64,000 nucleotides of DNA from Deroplatys truncata (lineage: Eukaryota > Arthropoda > Insecta > Mantodea > Mantidae). The notes below the pieces were generated by a model. That model was not told the origin of the DNA. It did not search any database and worked only from the letters and a program-made list of their open reading frames with translations. The stretch spans positions 128,592,295 to 128,656,294 of the forward strand of contig CM060977.1 of NCBI GenBank assembly GCA_030765065.1. The letters run 5' to 3'. A program made the translations under genes and the position numbers. The stretch's first letter is position 1. Each line of letters begins with the position of its first letter. Below, piece by piece: positions 56,013 through 64,000 of the stretch.

Positions 56013-56625
56013 TACGAAGGACATCCAGAAAGTAAAGAACGCTTTGGCATAACTAAATAACAATGAAAAATATTAACACACACCTTTATTTATGAATATA
56101 TGGTACTTCACACTATTTCTTGATGTAATCGCTATTGCTGTCAAGACATTTATTGTAACGTGGTACCAGCTTATCAATGCCAATTTTATACTTTTCTACC
56201 GACAAAGACTCTTTGAAGTCTTCAACGGTTGAAAACTCTTTTCCGCCAAAAAGTCCTTTAGTTTCGGAAACAAGTAAATATCCTGAATTCTTTAATCAAC
56301 ATTTGCTTTCAACTCATCCGTAATGAGTGCTGGCCTCCCACACTGGTCTTCGTCGTGCATACTGGTTCTTCCTTGGTGAAACATTATACATATTTTCGTC
56401 ACTGAAGATTATTTCATTGCATTATTACCATACACTTGTACTATTTACCTATAAATTTATGTTTGCCGAACATTTTCTACCTTCAAAAAATGAAGCACAC
56501 AATGCACTTCACATTTGGCGCTATTTTCAACTGGTGCCGCCATATGCAGAAGAACAGACAGATGTGACCTCACTGGCACCGAGCGTGATGTGCAATTGTG
56601 TTTTACTTTTTGGATATCCCTCCTA
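56013..56625 (-). mobile_element. Mariner element with internal deletion (MITE-like)
   Basis: Terminal repeats ACGAAGGACATCCAGAAAGT and the complement of AGGAGGGATATCCAAAAAGT enclose 613 bp. On the minus strand MAAPVENSAKCEVHCVLHFL (56550) is the mariner N terminus. FHQGRTSMHDEDQCGRPALI and TDELKANVD follow, and then directly YLFPKLKDFLA (56270), FSTVEDFKESLSVEKYKIGI and DKLVPRYNKCLDSNSDYIKK, the mariner C terminus. The catalytic core between TDELKANVD and LFPKLKDFL is gone, along with part of the N-terminal domain. Confidence 0.85.
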
Positions 56626-56767
56626 TTATTGTAGATACTCCTGTTACCACGAGAAAAAATACAGTGCCAATTGTAAGCATAAGCAGAAGGCATTTTATAT
56701 TTTACTATATTTTAATTGTTATTAGGACTCCAGATTGTAACAGTTTATTACGACTTTTTAAACCACT

Positions 56768-57265
56768 GGTTATTTAAAAAGAAGGAACAGAATTTAAATG
56801 TATATTTCTAATGAACGACAGTACTTAGCAATACATACAACACATAATTGAATAGAGGAAAATTCAAAGTTTTAAGCCCCTCACCAATTATTTCCAACAG
56901 TACCTACAGCGGCATTGGGTTTGTTTACGAGAAAATGGAAACGCCACAGAAAAATTCGTTTTGTGTGCTGCAATATGCAAAGAGTGAATCCATTGTTTCA
57001 TTGCAGCTTGCATTTCTTGTAAGTTCAACAAAGAGCTGCCTATACACAAAGAAATTTACAATTGATACAATAAATTCGTCGAATGGTTGCGTATGCAAAC
57101 GGAAAAGCACTGATCGTCCTCGCATAACGAGTGGTGCTCATTTTGAACACAGAAAATAAAATTCTGAACTTTCCTCTATTCAGTGATATATCGCATGTGT
57201 CGCCATCTGTTGTCGTTCATTAGAAATAAATATTTAAAACGTGTTCCTTCTTTTTGAATAAACCC
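56768..57265 (+). mobile_element. Non-autonomous DNA transposon derived from a DUF4817-type element
   Basis: Inverted termini are GGTTATTTAAAAAGAAGGAA at the left and, at the right, the complement of GGGTTTATTCAAAAAGAAGG. They match over about 55 bp, up to TTTCTAATGAACGACA. The element is 0.5 kb and keeps only a short transposase remnant (56935-57159). Confidence 0.85.
56935..57159 (+). pseudogene. Short transposase remnant, N-terminal part fused to C-terminal end
   Basis: A 74-codon frame starting METPQKNSFCVLQYAKSESI carries the start of the N-terminal helix-turn-helix of a DUF4817-related transposase. It then goes through CVCKRKSTDRPRI (the CxCKGKSTGRPR-like linker) to ITSGAHFEHRK and a stop. 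The last residues resemble the usual C-terminal end of such transposases (NGAHIEHL), so the whole catalytic part appears to be deleted in frame. It cannot catalyse transposition; whether it can bind terminal repeats is open. Confidence 0.7.
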
Positions 57266-57339
57266 GTATTATATTCTAATGTAAGATAGAAATATCTTAA
57301 ATTGTAGTAAGAATATTTTTATAAAAGTAATAAGTAACG
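57266..57339. other. Unassigned spacer
   Basis: Short AT-rich spacer. Confidence 0.4.
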
Positions 57340-57475
57340 AAAACTTTCACCATGTGAAGAGAAGTTTGATGTAGGGAAATTTCCTGAACATTTTCCTGTT
57401 GCATCCTGGGAGGATTCTGAACTTAAATACAATATTTGGTATTTATTCGAGTTTCAGCTTGGTATTATGCTGTTA

Positions 57476-57556
<81 letters not shown>

Positions 57557-57655
57557 TTCTCTTTCTGGTTTAGAGGATCGCATTTGTGATGAAGAATCGA
57601 GTAGATTTTTGAGTAGAGTGCAATACTTCCTTTACATTCTAAAAGTAGGTGCCTA
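57340..57655 (+). repeat. A/B repeat, 3' fragment
   Basis: Shows GGGAAATTTCCTGAACATTT, CTTAAATACAATATTTGGTA, GGTATTATGCTGTTAT, a long CA tract and AGAGTGCAATACTTCC. It is a diverged 3' half only. Confidence 0.7.
57487..57552. repeat. (CA)n microsatellite in A/B fragment
   Basis: About 33 CA units after TCTCTCTCT, the longest of the window. Confidence 0.97.
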
Positions 57656-57975
57656 GGAAAACACAAATTAACTAAAATAGCAGGCTCTCACATCCCCGTT
57701 GTTACTACTTACTTAAACGTTGAATATGCAAGATCTGTAAATGAAGCGGATGTCTCAAAGTTCAAGTTTCCAAGTATGAAACCTTCGTTAAGTATTCGGC
57801 GATGCTAATGCTTCTGCAGATAGAGAAAGCAGGACATTCAACAATTATTTCCTGTATATACAGGGTGGACCATTTAAGTTGAAACTGTACAACATCTCCA
57901 AAACTAAGAGTTGTGGAAAGAAATGTCTTGAATAAAAGTTGCTTAATTTTATAGGGGAAAGTAAATGTCATTAGT

Positions 57976-58388
57976 TACGCTATCAATATTCGACCTACAA
58001 AATGAAATAAAAACTAGGTGGGGTAACGAAACATGTACTTTGGAATTGGGTATAAAACAGAGGACGGGAATAGCATGGCTTAGGTTGGGAGGGTGGAAAG
58101 CTCGCAAGATTGCTGATGATGATGTCAGGATTTGCCCATTATGCAGGGAACAAGACGACTGGACGCATATTTTTACAGCATGCGTGTAGACGGAGGGTAT
58201 TAGGAAAAAATTATTACCGGAAGTATTTTTGGCTTCCAACAGACGGAGGACAGCATGCTGGGACTTGATTCTAAACAGCCAAAACTGGCCAAGCTTGGGC
58301 ACATACTTAATGGAAGTACGTGTACTAAGAGATAAGGTGTTTAGGTAAATTTTCTTTAAATATATGTGGTGCTTGAGCATCTGTGTGC

Positions 58389-58419
<31 letters not shown>

Positions 58420-58618
58420 CGATTCAGAGTATTTTTCAATTTTATATGCATATAACGTGGTGAGTATAAAATAGTTGTTTTCTAGTCGATTCTGCAAGTC
58501 ATGTATTAAGACAGACCAGGTATTTTTCTAGAGAGCATGTACGGTCTTATGCCCCATTGACTGTATTATGCAATTAATGTAATTCTAAGTACTTAATAAA
58601 TACCTCTACTACCACCAC
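57976..58618 (+). pseudogene. 5'-truncated LINE, C-terminal end of ORF2
   Basis: Open to 58189 with LELGIKQRTGIAWLRLGGWK and ARKIADDDVRICPLCREQDD, followed by WTHIFTACV. C-x2-C and H-x4-C match the cysteine/histidine motif after the LINE reverse transcriptase. After a frame change, DLILNSQNWPSLGTYLMEVR and VLRDKVFR end the protein near 58347. The tail AATAAATACCTCTACTACCA is a short TAC-rich repeat. TAGT is found at 57972-57975 and 58619-58622, a short target duplication within the MITE-like element. Confidence 0.8.
58393..58419. repeat. (GT)n microsatellite
   Basis: About 13 GT units within the 3' part of the inserted LINE. Confidence 0.95.
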
Positions 58619-58929
58619 TAGTATTTGATGGACGTTGTTATGGCCATTTAGGGTTAATTTAAATTGACCATAATTGTAGGTTCCCATTTAAAAAAAATTA
58701 AATGAACCCTAAAATGACCATCATAACGTCCTCCAAACAAAATACGACTAATGCCATTCGCCATAATATCAAGCAACTTTTATTTAAAAATGCCTTTCTC
58801 TAACGTTTAGCTTTGGAGATATTGTACAGTATCAACTTGAATGGTCCACGCTGTAAAATATTGTTATAATAAGATAAATTAGAATTACAGAATTACTACA
58901 GAAATGTTTGGATTAAAGAACAAAACATA

Positions 58930-60118
58930 TGCAATAAACAGAAGAAATAATATATCTCAATGTAGAAATTAGAAATGCAAGAATTACAAATATACTCAAA
59001 AGCATGCAGAAATAATAAAGCAACTGGTATAGATAATTTAAATGCTGAATTGTTGAATTACACTCCAGAAAATTTCCAAAGAAGACTATTACAATTCTAT
59101 AATAAATGTTGGAAACAGGACTAATCCTGAGAAGGGAAAGAGGAGTAGAATAATATATAAAGAAGTTATAGAACAAAACCCGAAATTTACAGAGGAATTG
59201 CATTATTTTCAGCAGGAAACAAAATATATGCAAGTATAATAAGCAACAGATTAATGAATGTAATATAAATATTATTATTTGAAGAACAAACAGGTGTTAA
59301 GAAGGGTAGATGCTGCACAGATAATGTTTTCCCCCTAAACAAGTAATTGAGAAACATAGGGAGCACAACTTAGAGAGACATATCTTGTTCATGGATTATA
59401 TAAAGGTATTTGATAAAGTGTCAATAACTAAATTGTGGGCCATTTTGAAAAAAGTATAATAAAACACAAATTAATACAATTAAATAATACAAGTAAAAAA
59501 AATGTGTAGTGGAACAGAAATAAAAATAAATCACCGAGAAACAGTGATTCATAGAGGGGTACGACAAGCTTGCATATCTCAATCACACATTTTAATATTT
59601 GTATAGACGATATGATAAGATTATGGAAACAAATGAATGTGAGATAACAGTTAACAGTGAAACAGATATCAATAATAAAATAAACAGATTTAATTACATA
59701 ACCGGAACAATAAAACAAATACTAAAAAGTAAAGCTAGAAAAGCATCAATAATGCAGCTATAAAAACAATGCCAATATCTGTTTTTTTCTATGGCTCAGA
59801 AATATGTACCATGAGCATTAATCATAAAGATAAAATTGTATCAACGGAAATGAAACTCTCCAGATCAATATCAGGATATAAAGAATGGACAAAAGAACGA
59901 AATAATTAAATAAAACAGCAGCTAAATTTTTAAGTTCTCAACTATAATAACAAGATACGGAGGAAACTAGAAACATGTAGAAATAATGCCAATGAGTGAA
60001 ATACCAAAAGCTACCTTTAATTATCAACTCCAAGGAAAAGAAACCCAGAAAGTCCCAAGAAGAGGTGGTTAAAACAGGAATTTGGAGCCGTAATAGGTTA
60101 AGATAACCCATAGCGTGC
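58930..60118 (+). pseudogene. LINE reverse transcriptase relic, copy 1
   Basis: Highly mutated ORF2: NNKATGIDNLNAELLNY (59012), YRGIALFSAGNKIYASIISN (59190), EEQTGVKKGRCCTDNV (59281), then RHILFMDYIKVFDKVSITKL (59375), which is reverse transcriptase motif A with an Asp. FNICIDDMIRLWKQMN follows at about 59593. The segment expected to contain the FADD catalytic motif is deleted: the text jumps to CEITVNSETDINNKINRFNY (59640). KTMPISVFFYGSEICTM and the C-terminal NPESPKKRWLKQ block end it near 60080, immediately before an (AGT)n tract that may be the element's tail. Many stops. Confidence 0.8.

Positions 60119-60207
<89 letters not shown>
60119..60207. repeat. (AGT)n microsatellite
   Basis: About 29 trinucleotide units with one slip near 60147. 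It starts directly after the end of LINE copy 1, so it probably grew from the LINE tail. Confidence 0.95.
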
Positions 60208-60360
60208 TTCTTATTGACAATCTCCCTAAATAAAACAAAAGTGATGGCGTTCAAAGGAAAAGGGAGTGGAAGATTAAAATTTGTTATACAAGATAAGATT
60301 GTTCAACTGCTGGTACAATTTAAATAACCTATGGACGAGATGGGTAAAGTAAAATAAAAA
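60208..60360 (+). pseudogene. LINE relic, copy 2, 5' part
   Basis: SLNKTKVMAFKGKGSGRLKF and VIQDKIVQLL correspond to the segment just after the FADD motif in the same LINE family (consensus-like NKTKVMAFKGKEP). It continues at 61866 after a Tc1-type insertion. Confidence 0.7.
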
Positions 60361-61863
60361 GGAACTACTTGGTAGAAGTAGATGAAGGTGCGGGAGCATG
60401 TTGCCAGAGTTCTCTCACACTTCCACAGAAACCTGGACGTCTCATGGCGTGAGTGTAGCGAGCCTATAGTGCCAAATGGGTCTGGTCCCGCAACACGGGG
60501 CAGTTGACGAAACAGGACAAGACGATGTGGGGTAATTATCGATCTGTTACGGTGCACTGTAGTGGTGTTCTTCATTCCAACATGGCCCGTAGACACCATT
60601 TGGATGACTTCACACGGTGAAGAATCATCGAAAAACTGAAAGAAGGTCGAAGTGTGACGAGTGTTGCTCAGGAGTTTGGAATTGTTCACAGCATTGTTTC
60701 ACGTACATGGGGAACCTTCCATACCACAGACACTGCTGTCCCAAGGAGAGGTGGTGGTCGATCACGCTCAACTACAGCAGCAGATGACCGCTATATTGTG
60801 CAACAGGCAAGAAGGGATCCACGATAAACAACGGGTGCAATTGCAACCACATTTAACAGGACAGCTAAGTACGCAATCTCACGATACACAGTGGCACGGC
60901 GACTACACAGAGGTGGTCTCTTTGGCCGATGTCCAGTACGTTGTGTTCCATTAACATCCGCACATCGGGGGCACCGTTTGCGATTGTCCCAAGGGCATAA
61001 AAATTGGACCAACGAAGATGGGGTCGCGTGCTCTTCTCGGATGAGAGCAGATTCAGTCCAAGTAGTGATTCTCGACGTACCCTCATCTGGCGAGAGGTGA
61101 GAACACATAATGAACCCAGGAACATCCTTGAACATGATCGTTTTGGTGGTCCGGGTGTTATGGTTTGGGGAGGCATAATGTTGCATGGGCGCACCGACCT
61201 CCAAATCTTTGAACGCGATACGCTCACTGTTTAACGTTACTGTGATATGGTACTCCTTCCCCGTGTGCGTCTTTTCAGGAGTACAGTTGGCCCTGACTTC
61301 ATTTTTATGGATGACAATGCGTGACCGCATCGAACACCGCAAGTGGAGGATTCTTGGAACGAGAGAATATTTGGCGAATGGACTGGCCTGCCCGTTCCCC
61401 CGATTTAAACCCCATCGAACACGCGAGGTATGCTTTGTGGAGACGCATTACAGCACATCCACATGCACCAACGACCATCCAAAAGTTGTCAACAGCGCTG
61501 GTGGAGGTATGGAACGCCCTACCACAAGAACTGCTTACCAACCTTGTGGCCAGCATGGGAGCACGATGCAGAGCATGCATTGCTGTCCATGGTGATCATA
61601 CACCCTTTTAAGTACCATGTATCTATCTGTTTCTGTAAATCTAGAGAGCCATCATATGTCGTATTGACTTTAGTGTAGCTTATGGTCTACGAATAAAAGT
61701 GTCATTTCTGTTCGTCTCATTGCATATTTCGTTTAGTTGCCTACTGTAGCATACCGTAGCAGTTCACTCTATGTATGATTCAAGTTTCATCGAGCTATGT
61801 TACTTGGTAGTGTCACAGCATGCGAAGATTACTTTCGTCCTTAGGTTTTGCACACCAGCGTAT
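60361..61863 (+). mobile_element. Tc1-type transposon, second family, left end missing or not identified
   Basis: The right terminal region is clear, ending CTTTCGTCCTTAGGTTTTGC and ACACCAGCGTA at 61863, followed by TTTAGGA. The complementary left end is not seen, so the element is probably truncated on that side. It splits LINE copy 2. Confidence 0.8.
60584..61611 (+). pseudogene. Tc1-type transposase, second family, broken
   Basis: MARRHHLDDFTR then a stop, followed by RIIEKLKEGRSVTSVAQEFG and IVHSIVSRTWGTFHTT (first helix-turn-helix), the GGGRSRSTTAADDRYIV linker and ISRYTVARRLHRGGLFGR (second). In the catalytic core RVLFSDESRFSPSSDSRRT (61025) holds the first Asp, GPGVMVWGGIMLHGRTDLQI follows (61150), and FIFMDDNA-like sequence (61305) carries the second Asp. 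Then WRMDWPARSPDLNPIEHARY (61375) has the final Glu, and the end is PQELLTNLVASMGARCRACI. Frameshifts lie near 61000, 61095, 61235 and 61325. The length without breaks is about 340 codons. It belongs to a different Tc1 subfamily from the three copies elsewhere in the window. Confidence 0.9.
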
Positions 61864-62345
61864 TTAGGATACAGTTTTTCATAAAAAAACAAACTAATCA
61901 ATTAAAAAATGGAATTCTTTAATTATTTTAATACTGCTATAAAGGAAATGTTTAAAAATAAATAAAAGTAAAGACAGGCTATTAATATGTTACAAAGTAA
62001 TGTCAGTGCCAAAGTTACTCTACGGAAATGAAATATGTATAATGGCAGAGAAAACAGAAAGAGACTCGAAGTAAATTAAATGCAGGATTTAAGAGAAGCG
62101 GGAGGATATAAGAGAGACTATTATAAATGGATTAAATATATAATAGAAGAGTTCGATTTATTATGTAATCTGATTGAAAAATAAGGAATATAAAAGTAAG
62201 TTTTTCATTTAAACAATGAACACGGAGAGACTACCTGTCCATTTTAAGAATTATAAACCAATAGGAAAAAGAAATATTGGAAGACCAAGTAAAAAGTGAC
62301 ACGAACAGGATATGTAGATTGCTACAGACAGAACTGCCTAGCGTA
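61864..62345 (+). pseudogene. LINE relic, copy 2, 3' part
   Basis: Fragments such as VMSVPKLLYGNEICIMAEKT (62000), GFKRSGRI and, near 62230-62330, RLPVHFKNYKPIGKRNIGRP and DVDCYRQNCLA correspond to the C-terminal end of the LINE family of copy 1. Stops and frameshifts are frequent. Confidence 0.7.
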
Positions 62346-63754
62346 ATAAGGATGAAAAATAAGAAGGTCCTTAACGATGTCAACAAAAAACTTCTTCCAT
62401 GTCAAAGGAATAGAAGGAAATAACTCACGTATGTTCTTCTATTTTGCGAAGCCAGGGTGATTGGACAGTCCTACAACCTTCTCAAATTTTCACGAAAATG
62501 AAAGAAAATAAAAATTGTCCAGTGTGGCGTTCGCCGTTTGTCTTCGCAACCCCTCATATCACCACCATCGTCATCAGAACGCAACTTTATCAAGGGCGTA
62601 CACCTTCATCGCATACGTGTATCCGATTCTCCAGTCTGCTCTTATGAGCTTCCAGAACCATTTGTCATAATACACGCTTCAGTGTTCTACGTTTTCAACT
62701 GCCCTTCATTCCTTTATCCGTTCCTTTTGTTGTTATCGTCAGCTCTGTATTACATACTTCTCGGAAACCAGTTTATCATGCTTTGATTCAATTCTTTAAA
62801 GACAACCAGTTACAGCCATAATCTCTCCTGCTCTACCTACCCTCTTCTTCATTCTTCTGTTCACTGTTATTATGATGTCTGATGACCAGGCAGAGGGGTT
62901 TTAGTAAGTAAACAGAACAATCTTGTTATCTCACGGAGTACAGGTGACGTTAGGTATTGTGAGACACTGTCCTCCCCAACCCAACAGGCGGTTTTGTTCT
63001 GATAGTTGCATTCAGAGATTTGTGGCAATATGTTTAAAGTACAGAAAGCTCATACATCAAAAACATCATGACAATAAGCATTGTTTGTAGTTGAATTGGC
63101 ATGGAAAACTTCAGTACATATGGGGAGGCCATCACATTATTACTGAACATTATAGCTCAAAGGATGTTTAAAACATGATAAATAACACTTTGATCCAGTG
63201 AAACACAAGGAGCATGTGCCATCATTACAAAGTTTACAAAGGAAAGTAAACTTTCAGCCTCTTCAGCTCCAAACGACGGATCAGAATTCTTCGAGAATCT
63301 GTATACGCGAATAAGAGCGGATATTGCTTTAAAAATCTCACAGCTGTCTATGTAAAAGAAGAAACTCACAGATTTCTGTGTGTTAATGCCTTAATTAAAT
63401 CATGAGGTAACTTTATTGCACTGTCAATAGCTAAACATATATTGTTTTGTGCTTTTCTTCTACACTTTTTAATTCTTGTCTACCTACTATCAAATAGCCT
63501 TCAAACTGTTTATCGTATTTGTTTACAAAGAACACTGAAAGTTCACAAACGCTTCCACCTTCTCTCGCCACCAACCCTCGATGCATTTCTAAATTGATGG
63601 TTTACTTACTAAAACCCTTCTGCCTGATGACTAATTATTGATCCTTGACAGAAGGCCCAAAAGAATAAAAGTTTTAGCTAGGATTTACTTATGTTAGGAG
63701 TAAGCAATTGGGATAAGTAGTTTGCTTATGAATATTGATAGTGTGGTAGTTATT
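62346..63754. other. Unassigned DNA bounded by an inverted repeat
   Basis: No recognised protein. An inverted repeat pairs about 62881-62912 with 63600-63630 (CAGAGGGGTTTTAGTAAGTAA against TTACTTACTAAAACCCTTCTG, shortened here to shared cores), with weaker pairing outward. It may mark an unknown element of about 0.8 kb. Confidence 0.4.
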
Positions 63755-64000
63755 CTTGGTCATGGCTTCGTAGTAACGCGAGTGCACACATTCGGAAGGT
63801 TCCGGGTTCGATCCCTGTTGGATCAGAAACTCTGACCGTGTGTTTTCGTCGTTTTCCCGGTTTGGTAGGCGAATGCTGGGGTTTCTCTTTTACTCTACCA
63901 CCCATTATTTCCTCTCATCCATTCCAGGGTTGTAGGACTAACCGACGGCAGTTGGTGTGTTGTGGCAGGACGGAAAGGCTTCTCCCTGGCGTTTGGTGTG
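63755..64000 (+). repeat. GC-rich tRNA-derived SINE composite, copy 5, cut by the window end
   Basis: A-box-like CATGGCTTCGTAGTAACGCG, B box GGGTTCGATCCC (63801), TTTTCGTCGTTTTCCCGGTT, GGCGAATGCTGGGG, CATTCCAGGGTTGTAGGACT and GACGGCAGTTGGTGTGTTG follow the order of the minus-strand copies. It runs off the right edge. Confidence 0.75.

Larger units (their letters stand above)
57856..58855. mobile_element. Terminal-inverted-repeat element (MITE-like), split by a LINE
   Basis: Left end TATACAGGGTGGACCATTTA and right end AATGGTCCACGCTGTA are complementary, and the arms match over about 100 bp (TCTTGAATAAAAGTTGC against GCAACTTTTATTTAAAA). Without the insertion at 57976-58618 it is about 350 bp. 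It is related to 54635-55205. Non-coding; it would depend on a transposase in trans. Confidence 0.8.

Noticed and set aside
57949-58497. 182-codon minus-strand open frame
   Set aside because: It is antisense to a LINE fragment with recognisable zinc-binding residues and includes a CA microsatellite; the sense strand explains the sequence better.
60791-61342. 183-codon minus-strand open frame
   Set aside because: It is the antisense shadow of the Tc1-type transposase on the plus strand.

Overview
The window looks like intergenic or heterochromatin-like DNA from a large, repeat-rich arthropod genome. A polyneopteran-type insect is my best guess, but this is an inference from repeat types only. 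There are no bacterial-style operons, rRNA, CRISPR arrays or recognisable host exons. Nearly everything that can be identified is a transposable element, a relic of one, or a simple repeat: Tc1-like and mariner DNA transposons, a DUF4817-type transposase, several non-LTR retrotransposon fragments, LTR-like elements, tRNA-derived SINEs and microsatellites. The DNA between them is AT-rich and full of stops in all frames.

The dominant component is a dispersed repeat of about 0.85 kb, here called A, with a diverged relative B. I recognise about a dozen copies or part copies on both strands. A begins near CTGATGTGTTACACTCACATG and ends near GTAGAGAAAGTAAAAA. It carries a CA/GT tract at one fixed internal position that has expanded into long microsatellites in some copies. 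Flanks of several copies share AAAAAT-like direct repeats, and an empty paralogous site at about 36.2 kb confirms the ends of the copy at 13.8 kb.

Layout. 0.5-3.7 kb: SINE composite, Tc1-like copy 1, B repeat. 3.8-7.8 kb: A repeat, SINE, a three-unit tandem array, unassigned DNA. 7.9-11.7 kb: mariner relic and two inverted LTR-like copies, one inside a B repeat. 12.9-16.5 kb: SINEs, A repeat in a C repeat, second LTR-like family. 16.8-20.9 kb: A repeat, deleted mariner, Tc1-like copy 2, SINE. 22-28.5 kb: four-element nest and a LINE split by an LTR. 29-35.1 kb: GC-rich SINE region, A repeat, mariner, a GC-rich retrotransposon ORF1. 36-43.7 kb: C, B and A repeats, an R2-like endonuclease tail, a LINE RNase H fragment inside B. 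44.7-46 kb: Tc1-like copy 3. 48.6-52.7 kb: A repeat, SINEs. 53-57.7 kb: DUF4817 transposon and two internally deleted DNA transposons. 57.8-62.4 kb: a terminal-inverted-repeat element with a LINE inserted, then two LINE copies with a Tc1-type relic. The end is an inverted repeat and a SINE cut by the window edge.

No complete working transposase or reverse transcriptase is visible. The best preserved coding pieces are the N-terminal 167 codons of Tc1-like copy 3, the 179-codon R2-like tail, and the ORF1 at 33.8-35.1 kb with a single in-frame stop. The most informative structures are the nested insertions, several of which retain target-site duplications and give a relative chronology.
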